DNA from: Anaerolineae bacterium | Lineage (GTDB): Bacteria; Chloroflexota; Anaerolineae; Anaerolineales; Villigracilaceae | Assembly (NCBI GenBank): GCA_018645405.1 | Contig: JABGOQ010000115.1 | Coordinates: 1-64,000, forward strand | DNA length: 64,000 nt | Reading direction: 5' to 3' | Translations under genes and position numbers: made by a program | Shown here: positions 25,528 to 33,407 of the stretch, piece after piece | Position numbering within the stretch: the stretch's first letter is position 1 | Layout: every line of letters starts with the position of its first letter | The notes under the pieces: generated by a model | Seen by the model: the letters and a program-made list of their open reading frames with translations, nothing else | Databases searched by the model: none | Told to the model about the DNA's origin: nothing

Positions 25528-26298
25528 TTATTTTCGTTCTTCTAATGTGCGAGAAAGAATTTCTTCTTGCGCATTATCTTTCTTCGCTTTCTTTTCTTCT
25601 TTTGGCTTACCATTAGAATTATCTGCACGATCAAGTGCAGCTTGCCAAGCCATTTCCATTGCGGTGTGCTCAGGTGCTTTGGGCTCATCACCCTCAAGCT
25701 CTGCCATCATGGCTTCAACGCTTTTCTTACTGCTGCGTCTTTTTCCGCCACCACGTCCGCGTCTGGGTTGATTAGCACTTTCTGCAGGTTCTGGCAGGGT
25801 TGCCTTCATGCTCAAGCGAATTTGTTTTTTACGGCGATTGACCTCAAGGATCATCACATCAACTTCATCGTCAACTTTGACAACTTGTGAAGGATCTTTA
25901 ACATAGCCATGTGCAATTTCGCTCACATGTACCAAGCCCGGGCGTTCTGCACCGATATCAACAAATGCGCCGTAACTTTCTAAACGCTCAATTTTGCCTT
26001 TTACAGTCATATCGGGCTTCATTTCACGCCATTCTAAAGGCAAAGGCTCGATCATTGTCAATTCAATCCGATCCTTTTTAGCGCGGCGTACCCACATTTC
26101 CACTTCTTGCCCGATCTCAACAGCATCTTCTACTTTGGTCAGATGTTCTTTTTGTAACTGGGAGATATGAAGTATCCCCGGTAATTGATCAGCACCTAAA
26201 TCAACAATTGCGCCACCAATTGTAATTTTGGAAATAGTTCCCTTTATTTTTTGTTTTGTATCCAACGCGTTGGCTTGCGTTTTCTCGTTTTCAGCCAT
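25528..26298 (-). CDS. Protein with two S1 RNA-binding domains
   Basis: A 256-residue protein with two S1 (OB-fold) repeats: about 15-90 (GTISKITIGGAIVDLG...GILHISQL) and 95-165 (GKIERLESYGAFVDIGAERPGLVHVSEI). A basic RRGRGGGKRRSSKK stretch and a charged tail follow. It is much shorter than ribosomal protein S1. Such proteins bind RNA and may help translation or mRNA turnover; the role here is inferred. It is flanked by its own terminator and appears monocistronic. Confidence 0.88.
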   Translation of the reverse strand: MAENEKTQANALDTKQKIKGTISKITIGGAIVDLGADQLPGILHISQLQKEHLTKVEDAVEIGQEVEMWVRRAKKDRIELTMIEPLPLEWREMKPDMTVKGKIERLESYGAFVDIGAERPGLVHVSEIAHGYVKDPSQVVKVDDEVDVMILEVNRRKKQIRLSMKATLPEPAESANQPRRGRGGGKRRSSKKSVEAMMAELEGDEPKAPEHTAMEMAWQAALDRADNSNGKPKEEKKAKKDNAQEEILSRTLEERK

Positions 26299-26495
26299 AA
26301 GCCTACTCCTTTTTCACTAATCCATCTATAAGTTTACCGACCCGTGATTATACTCGCTTTTCGGAAAGCGTCAACGGAAAAAGAAGAGCAATTTCAGGCT
26401 TTAAGGAAAGAGAGCAACTTTCTTGCAAATTTGTTAATTCTGCTGGATGAAAAGCCGATTCGCGCGTGTTTTGGATTTGATACCGTTAAAAGATA

Positions 26496-26528
26496 AGACC
26501 TGATAGGTTTTCAAAACCTGTCAGGTCT
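26496..26528. repeat. Palindromic repeat forming the end of the glycyl-radical gene
   Basis: AGACCTGATAGGTTTT and AAAACCTGTCAGGTCT form a 16-bp stem with one mismatch and a one-base loop. It lies inside the last codons and encodes the tail DLTGFENLSGL, beyond where the family normally ends. Confidence 0.7.
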
Positions 26529-28809
26529 ATGTCGTAAAAGGCCTCATGCTCCGTCCGATTAATAATTTCATCTTGCAAAGCATCGCTTAAATCACAGAAA
26601 TAATCGCTATAGCCTGCCACACGGACAATTAAATCTCGATAAGCATCAGGATTCGCCTTTGCCTTCTGCAAAGTTTCCCTCGTGACAACATTAAACTGGA
26701 TATGATGCCCATCCATATTAAAGTAGGAGCGCACAAGCTGCACAAATTTATCCGCGCCAGCCTTTGTGTCCAGCAGATTGGGCGTGAGCTTCTGGTTCAG
26801 CAAAGTCCCACCCGTACGGATATGATCCATCTTCCCCACAGATTTGATGACGGCGGTCGGTCCCTTTTTATCCGCACCCTGTACGGGTGAGATTCCCTCC
26901 GAGAGCGGGATACCCGCTTTGCGTCCATCGGGCAACGCGCCGATGACCGAGCCAAAATAAACGTGAACGGTGGTCGGGAGTAAATTAATTTGATATTCGC
27001 CGCCTTTGGTATTGGGTCGCCCCGTGACGGCATCGTAATAAATCTCGAAGACTTCTTTCATTAAATCATCGGCGTAATCGTCGTCGTTGCCGTATTTTGG
27101 TGTTTTGTTGAGCAAACGCTGACGAATTTTCTCCTGGCCAGCAAAATCATTCTCTAGCGCAGAAAGCAATTCGTCCATGCTGAAAGTTTCTTGCTCAAAA
27201 ATATGATGTTTCAACGCAGAAAGCGAATCGGTGATCGAGCCAACGCCTACGCCTTGAATATAAGATGTGTTATAGCGCGCGCCGCCAGAGTGATAATCAG
27301 TGCCAGTCGCGATGCAATCATCAATCAGCAATGACAAAAACGGGACGGGCAAATACTGCGCGTAAAGTTGCTCTATCACATTATTGCCGCGCACTTTAAT
27401 ATCAATGAAATGATTGATTTGCTTTGTAAACGCGTCCATTAATGCTTCAAAATCTGCAAAATCACGCGGATTGCCAGTTTTCAAGCCAATTGCTGCACCC
27501 GTGCGCGGGTCAACGCCGTTGTGCAAAGTCACTTCCAGCACTTTGGGGATGTTGAAATAGCCGGTTAGGTTGTAATTTTCTTTGCCAAATGCGCCCGTTT
27601 CCACGCAGCCGCTAGTGCCGCCGTTGCGCGCATCCACGATATTTTTTCCCGCCCGCACCATTTCTTGTACGACCGCATCGGCGTTGAAAATGGAGGGTTG
27701 CCCAAATCCGGTTTGGATGATTTCGGCGGCTTTTTTCAAGAATCGGTCGGGATTTTTCTTGCTCAATTGCAAATTTGAGCTGGGCTGCAAGAGCCGCATT
27801 TCTTTGATCACGTCCAGCACCAAATAGGTCACTTCGTTCACGCCGTCCGTGCCGTCTGGCTTCAATCCGCCGGTGTTGATAGTCGCAAAATCGGTGTAGG
27901 TTCCGCTCTCGGCGGCGGTCACGCCCACTTTTGGCGGCGCGGGTTGATTGTTGAATTTGATCCAGAAAAGTTGCAATAATTCGCGCGCGCCCTCTTTGGT
28001 CAGCGTGCCATCTTTTAGCCCAGCTTCGTAAAACGGGAGCAAATGTTGGTCTATTCTGCCGGGGTTGAAGGCATCCCAGGGATTGAGTTCGGTGATTACG
28101 CCGAGATGGATGAACCAATAGGATTGCAATGCTTCGTGAAATGTTTGGGGAGGATGAGCCGGGACGCGCGTGCAAATCTGCTTGATTTTTTCAAGTTCGG
28201 CTTTTCGCTTTGGGTCTGGCTTGGTCGCCACCAACTCCGCGGCTTTTTCAGCGTGCCGTTCAGCGAATCGGACGATTCCATCTGCGGCGATGTCCATGGC
28301 GCGGAGTTCTTGCTCTTTAGCGTAGGCGTTTGGGTCGCGCTTAAAGTCGAGGGTACGGCGAGTAAGTTCAATGTCACGTTTGAACCCCAGCATCCCGCGC
28401 GTGTAGATTTTTCCATCCAGAACAGTGTGTCCAGGCGCGCGCTGTTCCATAAATTCCGTAAAAATTCCAGCTTCAAAAGTTGCGTGCCAGTCTGATGTCA
28501 TCTCGGCGAGAATTCGGTCACGGAGGGCTTTATCCTGCCAAAATGGGATGACGTTCTGCGCGTAGCCACTGCGCGTGATGGGAGAAACTTTGTAGGATGT
28601 TTTGGCGCAATGCCCCGCTCGCCGACGATGAGTTCGCCCGCGTTGAAGACGATTTTTTTGCGCCCCAAAACGTAGGCGAAACCTTTGGCGCGCTGCGCAG
28701 GGATGGATTCTAGCCCCTAATTTTTTTTGTAGAATTCGGTGATTAGCTCTGCCCGCTCTGAGTCGATGGTGGGGAGGGCGTCGAGGGATTGCTGGCGGAG
28801 GATTTTTAC

Positions 28810-29347
28810 TTCAAAAGCGAAGAATGCGCCGACCTGTGGTCGGGGATGAATTCGCCTATAGAGACAGAGTTGGTATACTGCAGGTATGGCATTAAAGCGA
28901 ACTAGTCATACCATTTATGAGACAAAATATCATCTAGTGTGGGCACCAAAGTATCGGAAATGGATACTACGTGGTGATATCCAAAAGCGAGTAGAAGAGT
29001 TATTTCACGAAATAGCTGAGAACCATGATATAGAGATAGATACACTGGAGATAGCAGCAGATCATGTACATCTGTTTGTATCTTTTCCTCCACGGATGTC
29101 GATCTCCAGAGTGGTGGCGAAGTTGAAAAGCATATCAGCGAGCGAAATATTTCGAGAACACCCTGAGGTGAAACGAGAGTTATGGGGTGGGCACTTTTGG
29201 CAAGTAGGATACTTTGTGCGAACATCAGGAGACCAAGTGACAACAGAAATAATTAGAAACTACATTGAGTATCATCGTAAAGAAGAGAAAACCCCGAACC
29301 AATTGAAGTTGTTTTAGAAGCCCCGACCTGTGGTCGGGGTAATTCAC
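28810..29347 (+). mobile_element. IS200/IS605-group insertion sequence (tnpA only)
   Basis: About 538 bp holding a single Y1 transposase gene. The left end has hairpin CCGACC-TGT-GGTCGG at 28829-28843 and the right end CCCCGACC-TGT-GGTCGGGG at 29321-29339. There are no terminal inverted repeats and no target duplication, as expected for this group. It lies directly after TTTTTAC in the plus strand. Removing it restores an open frame at the start of the glycyl-radical gene, which fixes both ends to within a base or two. Confidence 0.9.
28886..29317 (+). CDS. tnpA: IS200-type Y1 transposase TnpA
   Basis: A 143-residue HUH-type single-strand transposase. The metal-binding HxH is H60/H62 in ADHVHLFVSF. 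The nucleophile is probably Y126 in IIRNYIEYH. The N-terminus TSHTIYETKYHLVWAPKYR is typical of the family. It is full length and looks intact, between the two hairpin ends of its element. No tnpB or RNA-guided nuclease gene accompanies it. Confidence 0.95.
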   Translation: MALKRTSHTIYETKYHLVWAPKYRKWILRGDIQKRVEELFHEIAENHDIEIDTLEIAADHVHLFVSFPPRMSISRVVAKLKSISASEIFREHPEVKRELWGGHFWQVGYFVRTSGDQVTTEIIRNYIEYHRKEEKTPNQLKLF

Positions 29348-29414
29348 TCTTTTATTCATTTTTTACTCCTTTGATCACGAATGTTGCGAATGATACGAAT
29401 ATTTTGCAAGCGCA

Positions 29415-29445
29415 GATGACAGTCACCTTTAAGGTGACTGTCATC
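29415..29445. repeat. Perfect 31-bp palindrome
   Basis: GATGACAGTCACCTT and AAGGTGACTGTCATC are perfect 15-bp arms around a single T. It lies between the lost start of the glycyl-radical gene and the TIR gene. No T-tract follows, so it is more likely a dispersed repeat than a terminator. Confidence 0.7.
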
Positions 29446-29539
29446 TCATCCAGGGAGTAATGTTAGAAGGGGATGAAGTAGGTGGGGAGACGGAGGGTTT
29501 TAGCGTGGTGGTTCATGATTTTTGTATCAATATCTAAGT

Positions 29540-30493
29540 TTAGAAAAACCACTTCTTACTGTTCTTTTTCGCAATATCCTGCATCAAGTAATCTAATTCA
29601 GGATGATATTCCCCAGTGACAATCTCAGACAAGTCTGCAATATGATCGAATGTATAAGGCATTCCAATTTCGTCAATTTCTACTTTGTCTATGCGGCACT
29701 GATGCAATTTTTTCTGCATCATCCCCAGATAAACTTCATAATGAAACTGCTCTCGTCTTCCTCTGACTGCGTCCTGAGACCAAAACGAAAGAACAACATT
29801 AGCTTTCTTTACCGCTATGCGAATTGATTCTTTCCAATCGTTTCCGTAAAGAATTCGATTTTGAGTAATTCTTGACTCGTAGTTCCAATCCAGTCCTATC
29901 TCTTGCGGTTTGTCAATCCAAAGTCGAAAACCTTGATCTATCATTGTCGTCACAACTGGCTTTAGCTTAGACTTGTCGGCACTTGCATGTGCTAAGAAAA
30001 CTTGTGTTTTAGGTGCTCTTGAGAGTTTTTTGTACTTTCGAGTTGCTTCTACGACAACCCGATTGCCAGGGGCGTTTGACCTCTGGTCTTGCCTTGTCGG
30101 TTCTTGGTTTTTAAATCTAAGTGCAGCCCGAACTAATGTTTGGAAATCAACACTCTCTATTGAGCCATCCCAATTGGTCAAATCAACATATTGGATATGG
30201 CTGAATCCAAGAGGAATTTCTATTTTCGAAATAAGAACAGGGATAAGCTTTCCTTGGTCTGCTGCGAAGGTGGACTCAGATTTTACCCACTCTGAATTTG
30301 TTGAGTTGTGTGACCAAAGAACAATGGTCATTTTAGATGTTCCAAGTGCTTTCAAAATGACTTCTCGCCATTCTTCACCAGCAGGGATTGATATATCCAT
30401 CCAAACACTAAAACCTACATTTTCAAGGGCTTTAGCTATGCGTACAGCTTGCTTCTGGTCTTTCCGAGAATAGGATAAAAAGATGTCAGCCAT
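29540..30493 (-). CDS. Tandem TIR-domain protein
   Basis: A 317-residue soluble protein with two TIR domains and no other recognisable domain. TIR1 (about 1-125) has DIFLSYSRKD, VWMD and GEEWREVI, with E44 a candidate catalytic glutamate, then SEWVKSE. TIR2 (about 161-290) has TQVFLAHASADK, LWID and DWKESI with E222. Many bacterial TIR domains cleave NAD+ or make cyclic ADP-ribose signals, often in phage defence, but an enzymatic role here is inferred. No SIR2, SAVED, Thoeris or other known defence partner adjoins; neighbours are a decayed metabolic gene with an IS and an acyl-CoA dehydrogenase. Confidence 0.87.
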   Translation of the reverse strand: MADIFLSYSRKDQKQAVRIAKALENVGFSVWMDISIPAGEEWREVILKALGTSKMTIVLWSHNSTNSEWVKSESTFAADQGKLIPVLISKIEIPLGFSHIQYVDLTNWDGSIESVDFQTLVRAALRFKNQEPTRQDQRSNAPGNRVVVEATRKYKKLSRAPKTQVFLAHASADKSKLKPVVTTMIDQGFRLWIDKPQEIGLDWNYESRITQNRILYGNDWKESIRIAVKKANVVLSFWSQDAVRGRREQFHYEVYLGMMQKKLHQCRIDKVEIDEIGMPYTFDHIADLSEIVTGEYHPELDYLMQDIAKKNSKKWFF

Positions 30494-30550
30494 AATTAAT
30501 TCTTACTACATAAATCGTTACGTTTTGGATGTTTACATTATTATCTACGT

Positions 30551-30677
30551 TATTCTAACGTTAAAATCCCGTTTTTGAAAATGAGTGACTGTCTCCGCAC
30601 GAACATCAAGATCTGTGCTAGATTTGCGAAGCGGGCTAAAATTGGTTTTTTGTTTTATCTATTCTAACGCTAAAAAT
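30551..30677. repeat. Direct repeat ahead of the acyl-CoA dehydrogenase gene
   Basis: TATTCTAACGTTAAAAT (30551-30567) and TATTCTAACGCTAAAAAT (30660-30677) are nearly identical direct copies 109 bases apart, in the region between the TIR gene and the dehydrogenase gene. They could be regulator sites or the ends of an old duplication. Confidence 0.55.
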
Positions 30678-30720
30678 TCTTTTTTTGTGATTTTTCAGAA
30701 CTAAATTTATGCTTTCAAAA

Positions 30721-30729
30721 TGTTATAAT
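30721..30729 (+). promoter_or_regulatory. Extended -10 promoter of the acyl-CoA dehydrogenase gene
   Basis: TGTTATAAT is an extended -10 element (TGnTATAAT), 34 bases before the start codon. No good -35 box is seen at the usual distance. AAGGAG then precedes the ATG at 30764. Confidence 0.6.
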
Positions 30730-30763
30730 TGTCACAATATCCCTACACCCCAAGGAGCAAGTC

Positions 30764-32464
30764 ATGTTTCTTCTCAATCCTAAAAAACATCAACGCGACT
30801 ATCCCGATGAAAAAACGCAGGAGATTATGCTCAAAACAATTGCCTTCTTTGAAAGTAGAGGTAAGGCGAAGCTCAAAGAAGATGATCACGCTCGTCTTTG
30901 GTATGCGGATTTTCTTGAGTTCATCAAAGAAGAAAAGATTTTTGCAACGTTGCTGACTCCATCGCAACATGGTGCGGATGAAGATGCGCGCTGGGACACC
31001 TCGCGCAATTGTGCTTTCAATGAAATTCTTGGTTTTTACGGTCTCGCCTACTGGTATACATGGCAGGTGAGCATTTTGGGGCTGGGTCCCATTTGGATGA
31101 GTTCAAACGAAGCCCTTAAGGAAAAGGCGGCGCAATTATTGCAGGATGGGGAAGTTTTCGCCTTTGGGCTTTCTGAGCGTCTGCACGGCGCAGATATTTA
31201 CTCCACAGAGATGACTCTTAGTCCTCAAGAAGACGGCACTTATCTCGCAAATGGGGAAAAATACTATATCGGGAATGCCAATATCGCCCCGATGGTTTCC
31301 ACTTTTGGGAAAATGGCAGATACAGGGGAATATGTTTTCTTCACGGCAGATTTTTGCCATAAAAATTATGAGTTGGTCAAGAATGTGACCAATAGCCAAA
31401 ACTATGTCGGGCAATATATTTTGGACGATTACCCTGTCACGGAAGAGGAGATTCTTTCTCGTGGGCAAGATGCTTGGGATTCAGCCCTCAACACCGTCAA
31501 CGTGGGCAAATATAACTTGGGCTGGGCTTCGATTGGCATCTGTACTCACGCCCTTTACGAATCAATTAGCCATGCCGCGAATCGTCGTTTGTACAAGATG
31601 TATGTGACTGATTTTCCGCATGTGAAGCAAATGTTTACGGATGCTTATGCGCGTTTGGTCGCAATGAAACTCTTTGCCCTGCGCGCGGCAGATTATATGC
31701 GAGCTGCCTCGCCCGATGATCGGCGTTATCTGCTCTATAACCCGATGGTCAAGATGAAAGTCACCACGCAGGGAGAAGAAGTCATCAATTTGCTTTGGGA
31801 TGTGATCGCGGCGAAGGGTTTTGAAAAGGATATGTTCTTTGAGATGGCTGCGCGTGATATCCGCGCCTTGCCAAAACTTGAGGGCACGATCCACGTTAAT
31901 ATTGCCCTGATTGTCAAATTTATGCCGAATTATTTCTTTGCCCCCGCTGAATATCCCGATTTGCCCAAACAAGATGCACCTAAAAATGATGATTTCCTCT
32001 TTAATCAGGGAGCAACACGCGGGCTGGGAAAAATACTTTTCCATGATTACCAAATCGCCTTTGAGAATTACGATTTACCCAATGTGAATCTTTTTCAAGA
32101 ACAGGTGGCTGTTTTTAAAGAATCCCTGATAATGGCAATGCCAGACGCTTCGCAGCAAAAGGATACTGATTTTCTGATGGCAGTAGGGGAATTATTTGCT
32201 TTAGTCGTTTATGGGCAATTAATCCTTGAGAATGCGAAAATCTACGAAATGAATCAGGCTTTGGTCGATCAGATTTTTGATTTTATGGTGCGGGATTTCT
32301 CTAAGTTCGCTTTGCAGCTTTATAGCAAGCCCAGCAGTACAGCCGAGCAGATGGCATTTTGTCAGCGCATGATTCGAAAAGCTGTTGTTGATGAGGCGCG
32401 TTATCAGAAAGTTTGGCAAGAGCACGTTTACGCGCTTAAAGATATTTATGAAATGAACCCGTAA
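30764..32464 (+). CDS. Acyl-CoA dehydrogenase-family flavoprotein
   Basis: A 566-residue protein of the acyl-CoA dehydrogenase/oxidase family. The N-terminal helical domain (about 20-125), the middle beta domain with FGLSERLHGADIYSTEM and ANGEKYYIGNAN (about 130-240), and the C-terminal helical domain can be traced. It is longer than classical 380-residue members, with an extra C-terminal helical part from about 420. The substrate chain and the catalytic base are not assigned. A strong ribosome site (AAGGAG) fixes the start. A terminator follows about 140 bases after the stop and it appears to be transcribed alone. Confidence 0.87.
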   Translation: MFLLNPKKHQRDYPDEKTQEIMLKTIAFFESRGKAKLKEDDHARLWYADFLEFIKEEKIFATLLTPSQHGADEDARWDTSRNCAFNEILGFYGLAYWYTWQVSILGLGPIWMSSNEALKEKAAQLLQDGEVFAFGLSERLHGADIYSTEMTLSPQEDGTYLANGEKYYIGNANIAPMVSTFGKMADTGEYVFFTADFCHKNYELVKNVTNSQNYVGQYILDDYPVTEEEILSRGQDAWDSALNTVNVGKYNLGWASIGICTHALYESISHAANRRLYKMYVTDFPHVKQMFTDAYARLVAMKLFALRAADYMRAASPDDRRYLLYNPMVKMKVTTQGEEVINLLWDVIAAKGFEKDMFFEMAARDIRALPKLEGTIHVNIALIVKFMPNYFFAPAEYPDLPKQDAPKNDDFLFNQGATRGLGKILFHDYQIAFENYDLPNVNLFQEQVAVFKESLIMAMPDASQQKDTDFLMAVGELFALVVYGQLILENAKIYEMNQALVDQIFDFMVRDFSKFALQLYSKPSSTAEQMAFCQRMIRKAVVDEARYQKVWQEHVYALKDIYEMNP

Positions 32465-32478
32465 AACACCTAAACGAT

Positions 32479-32569
32479 TCTGCGAGGAGCATGCTTTTGC
32501 GACTAAGCAGTCTCCCAAACAGTCGAGGAGATTGCTTCAGCGGGAAAAAGCCGCTTCGCAAAGACGTGC
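32479..32569. repeat. Diverged GCAATCTCC-type dispersed repeat
   Basis: TGCGAGGAGCATGCTTTTGC and later CGAGGAGATTGCTTC with CGCAAAGACGTG match, loosely, the arms of a palindromic repeat family widespread in environmental bacteria. A related copy lies at 50451-50539. Confidence 0.45.
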
Positions 32570-32606
32570 ACAGTAGGAAAAAATATGAATTGTCCATTGA
32601 AATCCG

Positions 32607-32650
32607 AAATCTCCAGACTTGGGAGCTTATGCCAAAATCTGGAGATTTTT
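32607..32650. terminator. Terminator between convergent genes
   Basis: AAATCTCCAGA and TCTGGAGATTT arms with a 21-base loop are followed by T's. It lies between the dehydrogenase gene and the convergent HET-C-like gene. Confidence 0.75.
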
Positions 32651-32668
32651 AATTCTTTGTAGATACAT

Positions 32669-33292
32669 TTACTGGAGAAATAAATTCACTTCTTCCTCTA
32701 TCAAACCAGCCAAAGCTTTTACCAATTCATCTCGCGTTATCTTGACTGCCGCGGCGAAGGTATATGCGAACATGGGTCCCTGTGCAGGGTAATCAAGATG
32801 CATCCAAGCATGAGAGTCTTTGGGGAGGTGAGGCATAATAAATTTCTTTATACCAGGGATGAAAGAGAGTAATTCTAGCGGGTAGTAGAGTATTCCCGAA
32901 CGAAGGTCAGGCCCCTGGATGATTTGCTGGTCATCATGAATTACTTCGATTGCGGGAGGCTGATTCCCTTCAGTAAATTGAGCCAACCATAAGGGGATGT
33001 AATTACTATGTGCGTAAAAATCTTGCGCGGTATGTGTCAGGCGTCCAAAGGCAGCCCAAGCATTTTTAAACTCTCCCTTTTTTAGTGCGGCGCGGATTTG
33101 GATGTGATTTTCTGCAATATAGGCATAACTCTCTTTGAAGGCATTATTATCAAAATGATATTCGTCATGACCCAATTGTCCGTGCAAATGATCTTGCCTT
33201 GCGTTTGCTTTGGTGATGATCTTTAGCGCACGTGTGCTAAATTCATTTTCTAATGCTTCTTGTAGTATTTGACGATGGTAGGGGATGAGCAT
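32669..33292 (-). CDS. HET-C / zinc phospholipase C-like protein
   Basis: A 207-residue, mostly helical protein without a signal peptide. The motif RLTHTAQDFYAHSNYIP is the hallmark of HET-C-like and zinc-dependent phospholipase C/S1-P1 nuclease-like folds, where His and Asp residues bind a metal cluster. DEYHFDNNAF upstream and an extra HLDYPAQGP near the C-terminus also fit. The true substrate is unknown. AAAGGATAG precedes the ATG. It is followed upstream by a CACAAAG-type repeat and the cyclase gene on the same strand. Confidence 0.7.
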   Translation of the reverse strand: MLIPYHRQILQEALENEFSTRALKIITKANARQDHLHGQLGHDEYHFDNNAFKESYAYIAENHIQIRAALKKGEFKNAWAAFGRLTHTAQDFYAHSNYIPLWLAQFTEGNQPPAIEVIHDDQQIIQGPDLRSGILYYPLELLSFIPGIKKFIMPHLPKDSHAWMHLDYPAQGPMFAYTFAAAVKITRDELVKALAGLIEEEVNLFLQ

Positions 33293-33310
33293 TTTCTATC
33301 CTTTTAATAC

Positions 33311-33407
33311 TCACCACAAAGGCACGAAGAGCACAAAGTTAAGAAAACCATCTGTGTGCTCTGTGTCTTCACCTGCACTTATACCGCAGGTGCAAGTGTG
33401 TGGTGAG
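33311..33407. repeat. Dispersed inverted repeat, CACAAAG family, copy 2
   Basis: The left arm starts TCACCACAAAGGCACGAAG. The right arm contains TGTGCTCTGTGTCTTC and ends TGTGTGGTGAG. A 26-base hairpin insert (ACCTGC...GCAGGT) splits the right arm. It lies just beyond the end of the cyclase gene. Confidence 0.72.

Larger units (their letters stand above)
26486..29359 (-). pseudogene. Glycyl-radical enzyme (PFL/dehydratase type), disrupted
   Basis: The original start is ATG at 29359 with AGGAGT upstream. Codons 1-5 (MNKRV) are cut from the rest by an IS200-type element at 28810-29347; joining the flanks gives MNKRVKILRQQSLDALPTI. Downstream an in-frame TAG follows EFYKKN near 28718. A frameshift near 28605 separates ELIVGERGIAPK from TSYKVSPITRSG, and about 25-30 family residues seem lost there. 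The last 671 codons (to 26486) stay open and hold the active-site Cys in GGTSGCVETGAFG and the glycyl-radical site in RVAGYSDYF. The Cys context resembles hydroxyproline-dehydratase/PflD-like enzymes more than true pyruvate formate-lyase (from memory). The C-terminus runs into a palindrome. Confidence 0.88.

Noticed and set aside
28501-28501. The ATG at 28501 as the true start of an intact 671-residue glycyl-radical enzyme
   Set aside because: Upstream codons continue the same protein in frame (KALRDRILAE) and further upstream the family's N-terminus can be read in pieces, so the internal ATG is not the original start.
28886-29317. RNA-guided TnpB or an omega-RNA partner for the IS200-type element
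   Set aside because: The element is only about 540 bp and has no second gene; no tnpB frame lies nearby.
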